Assembly (NCBI GenBank): GCA_025455065.1
Contig: JALONG010000052.1
Location: forward strand, 1-44,790
Direction of reading: 5' to 3'
Source of the DNA: Candidatus Kapaibacterium sp.
GTDB lineage: Bacteria; Bacteroidota; Ignavibacteria; Kapaibacteriales; UBA4661
DNA length: 44,790 nt
This document shows positions 17,749-24,055 of this stretch, piece after piece. How positions within the stretch are numbered: position 1 is the stretch's first letter; each line of letters starts with the position of its first letter. A model generated the notes under the pieces. It was not told the origin of the DNA, ran no database searches, and saw only the letters and a list, made by a program, of their open reading frames with translations. The translations under genes were made by a program, and so were the position numbers.

Positions 17749-19377
17749 CTTCCCAAGCACCATTCCCGAAAATGGTGGAATGTATGCTTGCAACATCACG
17801 AGCAGCCCCATCAGCAGTGCCAGCGCGATACTATGCCAAAACACATACCGCAGCGTTGCTGATTCCTGTCCTTCATTTCCCGTCGCCGCGCCCGCAACAA
17901 CGATACTTTGAATGTTTACCATTTTCCCCATCACACCGCCTGAACTATTTGCAGCCGCCATCAGAACCGCGCTCAAACCAAGCTGTTCTGCGGTGATGCG
18001 CTGAAGCGAACCGAAAAGGACATTGGCCGACGTGTCTGAACCGGTAATCATCACACCCAGCCAGCCGAGTATCGTTCCGAAAAGCGGATACCACCAGCCT
18101 GTTTGCGCAAACGCAAGACCTAATGCGGCATCCAAGCCAGCATAGCGTAACACCATTCCTAGCGCAAGAATCGTGGAAATCGTCAAAAGCGATAATTTTA
18201 CGAGGTGAAATGTTGCTTTATATTCTTGCCAAAGACCTCGAACACTATATCCCATGCGCCTTCCGGCGAATAGTGCTGCAAGTAAAATACCCGTTCCTGC
18301 GGTAGAAAGCCAATTCAGCGTGAATACGGCGTTCTCTAGTGTCGGCTTCAAAACAACAGGCGGGACGCGCTCTACAGCTTTATGCAAGTACGGAACTTCG
18401 ATTTTAACTGCCGTCCAAGCATCTAAAAAGCCCTTCACTTGAGGGATTCCCCAAAGAAACACCGTCAACGTGAGTATTATCCAAGGTTCCCACGCTTGAT
18501 AGTAGTTTTTGGTTGGTGGTTTTTGGTTGGTGGTTTTTGGTTGTTCGGTGTTACTTTTTTCTTGTTGTGATGCGGGTTTCCAGACTTTGAGAAAAAGAGT
18601 TACCGCAGCAATGGAAACAAGCGATGCGACAATATCCACCAGCCAAGGTCCGTGATAATTCGCCACCAAAAATTGCGGAACAGCAAACGAAATTCCGGCA
18701 ATAAAAATTGCGGGAAAAAGCTCACGAACCGCACCAAATCCCGCATACATCCACACAAGCCAAAACGGTACGAGCATCGAAAAAAATGGTAATTGCCGCC
18801 CCACCATCGCGCTTAAATCCATCATCGGCAGCCCCGTTACGCCCTGAAGCGCGACAATAGGCGTTCCGAGCGAACCAAACGCAACGGGAGCAGTATTAGC
18901 GAGCAGTGCAAGTCCGGCTGCCTGAATTGCCGGAAAACCAAGCCCAATCAGCATTGCAGAAGTAACTGCGACCGGTGCGCCAAACCCCGCCGCTCCTTCA
19001 AAAAATGCTCCGAAACAAAACGCCACAAGCAAGAGTTGAAGACGTTTATCGGCGGTTATTCCCGTGATACTTTCTTGCACAACGTTGAACAAACCGCTTT
19101 TTTCGGTGAGTTTGTACAAAAAAATCATGTTCAAAATCAGCCAACCTATCGGCAGAAAACCAAATGCCGCGCCGTAAAGAGCCGATGCAGCCGCCATCGG
19201 AAAAGGAAAACCAAAGACCAGCGTTGCAATCCCAACAGCAAGCGTTAATGCGGTCAGTGCGGCATGATGCGCTTTTCTGCGAAGAAAAATCATCGCCATC
19301 ATCACCACAAGCGGCAGCGCTGCTACGAGCGTTGAAAGGGCTTGGCTTTGAAGCGGGTTATAGGTTTGTTGCCACAT
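17746..19377 (-). CDS. lctP: L-lactate permease family transporter
   Basis: This is an LctP/LldP/GlcA-type permease of about 12-14 membrane helices. It shows [23 protein letters not shown], a typical family segment, and [19 protein letters not shown] plus [21 protein letters not shown] near the C-terminus. With the ATG at 19377 ([11 protein letters not shown], a usual LctP start) it has 543 residues, the normal size. Residues of about 278-291 in a loop between helices are a heptamer-repeat insertion ([14 protein letters not shown]). The substrate is lactate or glycolate in the family; here a role in handling fermentation or uronate products is conjecture. Confidence 0.92.
   Translation of the reverse strand: MWQQTYNPLQSQALSTLVAALPLVVMMAMIFLRRKAHHAALTALTLAVGIATLVFGFPFPMAAASALYGAAFGFLPIGWLILNMIFLYKLTEKSGLFNVVQESITGITADKRLQLLLVAFCFGAFFEGAAGFGAPVAVTSAMLIGLGFPAIQAAGLALLANTAPVAFGSLGTPIVALQGVTGLPMMDLSAMVGRQLPFFSMLVPFWLVWMYAGFGAVRELFPAIFIAGISFAVPQFLVANYHGPWLVDIVASLVSIAAVTLFLKVWKPASQQEKSNTEQPKTTNQKPPTKNYYQAWEPWIILTLTVFLWGIPQVKGFLDAWTAVKIEVPYLHKAVERVPPVVLKPTLENAVFTLNWLSTAGTGILLAALFAGRRMGYSVRGLWQEYKATFHLVKLSLLTISTILALGMVLRYAGLDAALGLAFAQTGWWYPLFGTILGWLGVMITGSDTSANVLFGSLQRITAEQLGLSAVLMAAANSSGGVMGKMVNIQSIVVAGAATGNEGQESATLRYVFWHSIALALLMGLLVMLQAYIPPFSGMVLGK
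18505..18546 (-). repeat. Heptamer-repeat insert inside lctP
   Basis: Six 7-bp words (GGTTGGT, GGTTTTT, GGTTGTT) lie in frame and encode a hydrophilic stretch in an extramembrane loop of the permease. Length 42 is divisible by both 7 and 3. Confidence 0.9.
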
Positions 19378-19422
19378 TGAAGGTTGAGGAGTGTTGAGTT
19401 TTGAATGCTGAGTTTTTAGTGG
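19378..19422 (-). repeat. Low-complexity array before the lctP start
   Basis: In sense orientation this reads CTCAGCATTCAAAACTCAAC followed by ACTCCTCAACC up to the ATG. It is A/C-rich like the 5-prime heptamer arms but with different words, so it may be a distinct repeat family in the same position. Confidence 0.45.
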
Positions 19423-19444
19423 GAAAAGTGTTAATGCCTGTCGT

Positions 19445-19520
19445 CTGTCATACCGACGCAGGTCGGTATCCATGACGCAACTACGTTTCCAATAGATTCC
19501 GACCTTCGTCGGAATGACAG
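19445..19520. repeat. BIME-like paired palindrome, GTCGGWAT family
   Basis: Terminal inverted repeats CTGTCAT (19445-19451) and ATGACAG (19514-19520) enclose two perfect hairpins: ATACCGAC-GCAG-GTCGGTAT (19450-19469) and ATTCCGAC-CTTC-GTCGGAAT (19496-19515). This layout is that of a bacterial interspersed mosaic element made of two inverted REP units. Confidence 0.85.
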
Positions 19521-19590
19521 TCCTTAGATGGTGAGTTTTTTCGCTGGCGTACTTTACTATCGCTACTTCTCAGCATTTGAGGTATAATGG

Positions 19591-19623
19591 AAATGTAGCC
19601 CACGTTCAAAGTGGACTACATTT
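19591..19623 (-). terminator. Hairpin downstream of the T9SS gene
   Basis: AAATGTAGCCCAC pairs with GTGGACTACATTT around a 7-base loop (one mismatch). It lies 11 bases past the stop at 19635 of the minus-strand T9SS gene. It may end transcription or be another REP-type palindrome; there is no clear U-tract. Confidence 0.5.
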
Positions 19624-19634
19624 GCGCGAAAAGT

Positions 19635-20927
19635 TTACTGAACAACGACACGACCACCAATAGATGCTCCATTGATGCTTGCGCGGTAGAAATAGACTCC
19701 CGAAGGGAGGTTTGTTACGTTCCAAGAAAATGCCTGCTGACCCGCTTGCAATGTGCCTTCGTGCAGTGTAGCGATAGTTTGCCCCAAAACATTGGTTACA
19801 AAAATTTGAACGCTACTAGCTTTTGGAAGATTCAGAACGATAGATGTAGAGCCGTTTGCAGGATTTGGTTGTGCAGAAATGCTTACTCCGACGAGTTCTT
19901 CTTGGCGGACACTTGTTGTGATGCTGGTTCTGCGGAGCAATACGCCGCCAACGCCCACAGCAAAAGCTGTACCGTTAGGCGTAACCCAAACACTGTTCAA
20001 ATCGCCTGTTCCTGCGGGATTCGTTTCTTGCGTCCACGTTGTTCCGGCATTGCTTGTGCGGAGCAAAAAGCCTCTGCGCGAAGCAATTACGCCATTGTTG
20101 GCATCGGCAAAGTGAACCGACATCAAACGCGGGTCATCGTTGGCAACGCGGGCGATAGGTGTCATCTGCACTGTCCACGCGCTTGCGGCTGTATCGCCAG
20201 TAGTAGTGCGGGCTACAAAGGCACTTGGCGCAGATTGTGGCGAACCAACAACGAAACCTGTGTTATCGCTGGTGAAAAACAGATTTTGTGTACGAGGATT
20301 GCCCGAAGAGCCGTAAGGACGGGATTCCTGCCACGTCATGCCACCGTTGGTGGTGCGATAAAAGAAGCCCCCGCGAGCAATCGCATAGCCCAAATTTACA
20401 TTGCGGAATTGAATCCCCGTTACGTCGCGTGTAGTATTGGCGCGGTCTCCAGCTTGACTTGTCCACGTAGCACCGCCATTAGTTGTGCCTTGAATTGCGC
20501 CGAGTTCGCCCGAAATCCAGCCCGTCATCTCGTTCACAAACGACACACCACGCAGCGAACCAGCGTATGCAGTACCCGCAAGCTGCGCTGCTGTTTGCGC
20601 TGTCCACGTCATGCCGCCGTTGGTGGTGCGAAGAATAGTTGCATTATCGCCGACAACCACGCCAACATTCTCATTCACAAAGCTTAGAGCGCGAAGCGTA
20701 ACGTTTACGCCAGTCGTCGTTAGGCGCGTCCAAGACATACCGCCATTGGTAGTTTTGAAAACCGCACCGGAATCAGCAGCAATATACCCGACGTTTTGAC
20801 TGGCAAAGCTAATTGCGCGTAGTTCTATTGTCGTGCCGATGTTTACTTGCGTCCATTGTGCATAGCTTGAAACAGTAGCAGCCAAAGCAATGAACGAAAA
20901 AACTAATGAGTTAATAAATCGTTTCAT
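19635..20927 (-). CDS. T9SS-sorted YCF48/BNR-repeat protein
   Basis: The protein has a signal peptide (residues 1-22, ending SSYAQ), then about six BNR-like repeats with the recurring pattern TTNGGMSWT and GVSFVNEMTGWISG, as in photosystem II stability factor HCF136/YCF48-type propellers, and a C-terminal sorting domain from about residue 346: QPNPANGSTSIVLNLPK, then LPSGVYFYR and a final VVVQ. Such domains direct export and attachment through the type IX system. Its function is unknown; a surface beta-propeller binding role is likely. A strong GGAGG precedes the ATG by 6 bases, and a LacI-type palindrome lies 54 bases upstream, linking it to the TonB receptor regulon. Confidence 0.85.
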   Translation of the reverse strand: MKRFINSLVFSFIALAATVSSYAQWTQVNIGTTIELRAISFASQNVGYIAADSGAVFKTTNGGMSWTRLTTTGVNVTLRALSFVNENVGVVVGDNATILRTTNGGMTWTAQTAAQLAGTAYAGSLRGVSFVNEMTGWISGELGAIQGTTNGGATWTSQAGDRANTTRDVTGIQFRNVNLGYAIARGGFFYRTTNGGMTWQESRPYGSSGNPRTQNLFFTSDNTGFVVGSPQSAPSAFVARTTTGDTAASAWTVQMTPIARVANDDPRLMSVHFADANNGVIASRRGFLLRTSNAGTTWTQETNPAGTGDLNSVWVTPNGTAFAVGVGGVLLRRTSITTSVRQEELVGVSISAQPNPANGSTSIVLNLPKASSVQIFVTNVLGQTIATLHEGTLQAGQQAFSWNVTNLPSGVYFYRASINGASIGGRVVVQ

Positions 20928-20980
20928 AAAATACCTCCGTTAAACACAAAAAAGTATGAATAAAAGTCTATTTTCTAAGA

Positions 20981-20996
20981 ACTAAAACGTTTTAGT
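20981..20996. promoter_or_regulatory. LacI-type operator upstream of the T9SS gene
   Basis: This is a perfect 16-bp palindrome, ACTAAAACGTTTTAGT, with the CG centre typical of LacI-family sites. It lies 54 bases before the start codon at 20927 and shares its core with 39083-39106 and 39287-39298. Confidence 0.75.
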
Positions 20997-21039
20997 AATT
21001 CAAAAATTGCAAAAATTTTTTGGACTGCCAAAAACTTTT

Positions 21040-22272
21040 TTACAATTCTACAATTTTCAATGTTTTGATGAAATCATTGTCAAGTTCTACACCCCACCCC
21101 GCCCCAAGCGGTATCGGCATCACACCATTTTTTACTTCCAATACAGGCGAAACGACGCTTTTCATATAATTGTCGGTCTGAAACTCCTGATGTTTGCTTG
21201 CGTTTGGGGTAATGGCAATCACGTGGAGCATCACGGCGTGGTTATGCGCCACACGCGGACTGTGGGGTGAAATTTTCATACCTGCTTTTGCCGCCATTTG
21301 TGCAATCTTCAAAACCCGCAGAAAACCTCCGGCGTACATAACATCGGGCTGCACAATGTCCACAATGCGCTGCTCAATCATACGCCGAAACTGCGGCATA
21401 TTCGTGTCCTGCTCGCCGCCAGCAATCGGGAGTTTGCTTGCTGAAGTAATGCGCTTGGTGAGTTCAAATTCCCGAAATTCGCATGGCTCTTCCAAATGCG
21501 CAAAACCCACATCGTGAAGCCGTTTGCAGATATTCATTGCCTCGGAAAAATCATTAAATGAGCCATTTGCATCGGCGTAGAGCGTTGCCGAATCGCCCAA
21601 AGCCTTGCGAAAGGCGGGAATCATCGCCTCGTCGCGTCCCGAATTTCCCGCTTTCATACGCCCCCCAACCTTGATTTTAACAGCATTTGCGCCGTATTCC
21701 GCTAATTTCTTTTTCACATTTTCGATGTATTGCTCAGGCGCACTTTCGCGGTCAAACGTCGTAACATAAACGGGCGTTTCGCGGCGTAAAATCTCGCCAA
21801 ACAAGGCTGCAACAGGCTTCTGGGCAATCGTTCCGAGCAAACCGAGTATGGCATTTTCCACGTGTCCAACGCAATTCCAAAACGGCATTCCGCAAAATTT
21901 GTAATTGCTGCCCGCCCTGTACACGCCTTCTACCAAGGCTTCCACATCTCTGGCATCGTTGCCGATAAAAAACGGAGCGACCAAACCCAGCATCAAATCT
22001 CGCATGAGGAACATTCGGTTGTTCGCCGGCATCGTGTAAGGCGCATACCCTTTTGCCGAAACCCGCACAAAATAAGCCCGCTCAGGCTTCCAACCTTCAG
22101 CACGAAGCAGTTCAATCTTCTCAATGATGATTGGCTCTTTGAAGGTTGTTGGTAGTTTTTGGTTGGTGGTTGTTGGTTTTTGGTTGGTAGTTTTTGGTTG
22201 TTGATTGGCGAAGAGTTGTGGTGCGGAAATTCCTGCAACACCGCTTGAAATCAAGAATTGGCGGCGGTTCAT
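21040..22272 (-). CDS. Exported enolase-superfamily enzyme (mandelate racemase/muconate lactonizing type)
   Basis: The twin-arginine-like leader MNRRQFLISSGVAGISAP is followed by a repeat-encoded linker (about residues 22-43) and then the enolase-superfamily fold. Active-site candidates are K199-x-K201 (AVKIKVGG), metal ligands D234 (YADANGSF), E261/E262 (LEEPC) and E287 (GGEQ), and H337 (SPHSPR). A sugar-acid dehydratase or epimerase is possible, but the substrate cannot be assigned. Export of such enzymes is atypical for the classical members. Its ATG lies 6 bases from the stop of the preceding GH28 gene, so the two are probably co-translated. Confidence 0.82.
   Translation of the reverse strand: MNRRQFLISSGVAGISAPQLFANQQPKTTNQKPTTTNQKLPTTFKEPIIIEKIELLRAEGWKPERAYFVRVSAKGYAPYTMPANNRMFLMRDLMLGLVAPFFIGNDARDVEALVEGVYRAGSNYKFCGMPFWNCVGHVENAILGLLGTIAQKPVAALFGEILRRETPVYVTTFDRESAPEQYIENVKKKLAEYGANAVKIKVGGRMKAGNSGRDEAMIPAFRKALGDSATLYADANGSFNDFSEAMNICKRLHDVGFAHLEEPCEFREFELTKRITSASKLPIAGGEQDTNMPQFRRMIEQRIVDIVQPDVMYAGGFLRVLKIAQMAAKAGMKISPHSPRVAHNHAVMLHVIAITPNASKHQEFQTDNYMKSVVSPVLEVKNGVMPIPLGAGWGVELDNDFIKTLKIVEL
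22144..22206 (-). repeat. Heptamer-repeat insert after the signal peptide of the enolase-superfamily gene
   Basis: Nine 7-bp words (GGTTGTT, GGTAGTT-type and GGTTTTT) encode [20 protein letters not shown], directly after the Tat-like leader and before the first strand of the enzyme. Confidence 0.9.
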
Positions 22273-22277
22273 GGGTG

Positions 22278-22315
22278 CTAGTTTTTGGTTTTTAGTTGCT
22301 GGTTTTTGGGTTTGG
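22278..22315 (-). repeat. Heptamer-repeat array shared by a GH28 C-terminus and the next gene leader
   Basis: This is the 5-prime arm of the enolase-superfamily gene. It also encodes the last residues (PKPKNQQLKTKN) of the upstream GH28 protein, whose TAG stop is formed by the repeat CTAG context. Confidence 0.88.
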
Positions 22316-23750
22316 GACGGAAAACTTCTGTGTCGGATTTTACGTCGTTGAGCATGATATTTTTTGCAAATACATCCTCTGCAAACGTGATGTCATGTGG
22401 CTTTCCAGCTTGTTTAATGTCAATATCTTCCATAAAAATTCGCCGAATTGGTTCACCCTCCACGCCGGTAATTTTTATGCCTGTTTGCTCCACAAAGCCG
22501 CATGAAATCTTGCTTGCATAAACATCACTCATGCGCGTTGTGAAGAGGTTTCCACGCCACGAATGATAATCGGTCGTGAAGACAAACACGCCTTTTTTGC
22601 ACGTGTCCATCGTGATATTTCGCAAGAAAATTTGTTCGATAAAGCCGCCTCGGTCGCGGTTGCACTTGAATTGAATGCCGTGCGCAGCGCGTGAAATCGT
22701 GCAGTTCTCCACAAACACATTCCGCACACCGCCCGACATCTCGCTGCCAATGCAAAAGCCGCTTCCCACGCCGCTTCGGAAGGTGCAGTTTCGCACAATC
22801 ACGTTTTCCGTGCCGGGCGATTTCCACGCATCTTGGTCGCGCCCCGCCTTGATTGCAATGCAATCGTCATCGGTACTGATGGTGCAACGTTCAATGAGGA
22901 CATCCTTGCAGGACTCAGGATCTATGCCGTCGTCGTTGGTCGTGCCGTGTTCGATGGTGAGATTGCGAAAGGTTGCATTCGTGCAAAACACCGGATGCAC
23001 CGTCCAGAAAGGGCTTCCCTTCAGCGTTACGCCTTCAACAAGGATATTTCGGCAACCGTGAAATTGCACCAAATCGGGGCGCAAAAAATGTCCTTCGCCG
23101 AAGATTCTTTGTGCGGGTGGCACAGAATCTGGCGAATTGCCCAGCCTGCGCAGCGTGGTTTTATCAGGCTCTTGGAGTTTTTTCCACGTGTGCCAAAATT
23201 TTTCCGTTTGCCCGTCCAATGTGCCTTCACCGGAAATGGCGATATTGCTTGCGTTCAGGGCATAGACAAGTGGCGAAAAATTCATACACCGCGTTCCTTC
23301 CCAGCGCACCAACACAAGCGGTAGATAGTCCGCAGGGGGTACCGAAAACCGTAATGCCGCGCCGCGCTCTAAATGCAAATTCACGCCGGAGCGCAGACGC
23401 AGTGCGCCTTTCACGAAATACTCACCCGCCGGAACAACCACACGCCCACCACCTTGTTTCGCACAATCCTCAATCGCGGCTTGCAGAGCGGGTTTTGCGT
23501 CTGCCGTAGAATCCAGCACCGAAGCGGCTTTCACGCCATAGCTCGTAACAAGAAAATCCCGTTTTGGAAATGTCGGTGCTTTGATGCGGGAGAGGATGGT
23601 TTTTAGTTTTTGGTTGTTGGTTTTTGGTTGTTGGTTGGTAGTTTTTAGTTTTTGGTTGCTGGTTTTTGGTTGTTGGAATGCGTGAATTTGTGCGGCTTGT
23701 AGTAGCATAATTACTACGATAACACTATATTTGCTTGATATAAATTTCAT
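22278..23750 (-). CDS. GH28 polygalacturonase-like glycosidase
   Basis: This is a right-handed parallel beta-helix protein of family GH28, likely releasing galacturonate or another uronate from pectin in the periplasm or at the surface. A Sec signal peptide (to about residue 24 from the ATG at 23750) is followed at once by a repeat-encoded linker and then FLVTSYGVKAASVLDSTADAK. GH28 motifs are NDDGID (variant of NTDG), STDDDCIAIKAG and GSGFCIGSEMSGG. The usual GHG histidine is absent, replaced by glycine or serine, and the last motif is HGIQFKCNRDRGG rather than RIK. So catalysis may differ from classical endo-polygalacturonase. The C-terminus is also repeat-encoded. The start at 23750 is chosen by the hydrophobic leader. 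Confidence 0.87.
   Translation of the reverse strand: MKFISSKYSVIVVIMLLQAAQIHAFQQPKTSNQKLKTTNQQPKTNNQKLKTILSRIKAPTFPKRDFLVTSYGVKAASVLDSTADAKPALQAAIEDCAKQGGGRVVVPAGEYFVKGALRLRSGVNLHLERGAALRFSVPPADYLPLVLVRWEGTRCMNFSPLVYALNASNIAISGEGTLDGQTEKFWHTWKKLQEPDKTTLRRLGNSPDSVPPAQRIFGEGHFLRPDLVQFHGCRNILVEGVTLKGSPFWTVHPVFCTNATFRNLTIEHGTTNDDGIDPESCKDVLIERCTISTDDDCIAIKAGRDQDAWKSPGTENVIVRNCTFRSGVGSGFCIGSEMSGGVRNVFVENCTISRAAHGIQFKCNRDRGGFIEQIFLRNITMDTCKKGVFVFTTDYHSWRGNLFTTRMSDVYASKISCGFVEQTGIKITGVEGEPIRRIFMEDIDIKQAGKPHDITFAEDVFAKNIMLNDVKSDTEVFRPKPKNQQLKTKN
23597..23677 (-). repeat. Heptamer-repeat insert after the GH28 signal peptide
   Basis: About eleven 7-bp words encode the N/Q/K/T linker ([19 protein letters not shown] and on) between the signal peptide and the catalytic domain of the GH28 protein. 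Confidence 0.92.
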
Positions 23751-23764
23751 GGAGAATGACAACA

Positions 23765-24022
23765 ATGGAAATAAATTCGTTTGCCTTTGAAATACCGCAA
23801 ATAACCTCGTTGCGTTTTACAAAAACCGCAATTATTCTCTATCTCAAGGATGGGCGCACATTGACCGCCCCGCTTTCACGATTTCCTGCAATTCAACAAC
23901 TCACCCCACAACAACGCCGTAAATACAACATCTCCGGCGGCATTGCCCTTGATTTCGACGATGCTCAAGAAGTGTATCACATCTCGGATTTTCTCGGTCG
24001 AACCAACACAAACGGTCTCTAA
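23765..24022 (+). CDS. Small DUF2442-like protein
   Basis: This 85-residue protein (MEINSFAFEIPQ) has the DUF2442 pattern: a short beta hairpin, LKDGRTLTAPLSRFPAIQQLTPQQR and then NISGGIALDFDDAQEVYHISDFLG. Members often accompany a DUF4160 partner in putative toxin-antitoxin pairs, but no partner is present here. GGAG spaced 10 bases before the ATG at 23765 favours that start over the ATG at 23756. It is transcribed opposite to its neighbours, diverging from the GH28 gene with 14 bases between starts and converging on the GH2 gene, so it looks like an insertion into the locus. Confidence 0.75.
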   Translation: MEINSFAFEIPQITSLRFTKTAIILYLKDGRTLTAPLSRFPAIQQLTPQQRRKYNISGGIALDFDDAQEVYHISDFLGRTNTNGL

Positions 24023-24023
24023 T

Positions 24024-24055
24024 CCAAAAACTAAAAACCACCAACCAAAAACCTA
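24024..24055 (-). repeat. Heptamer-repeat array, 3-prime arm of the GH2 gene
   Basis: Plus strand CCAAAAACTAAAAACCACC and CAACCAAAAACC end at the GH2 stop; TAG is the first triplet of the sense repeat TAGGTTTTTGG. It fills the gap between convergent genes. Confidence 0.88.

Noticed and set aside
17655-17756. Longer N-terminus for the chemoreceptor with a FWLLVFGF-like leader
   Set aside because: It is only the translated G/T-rich repeat of the upstream gene, and GAGG before the ATG at 17654 fixes the shorter start.
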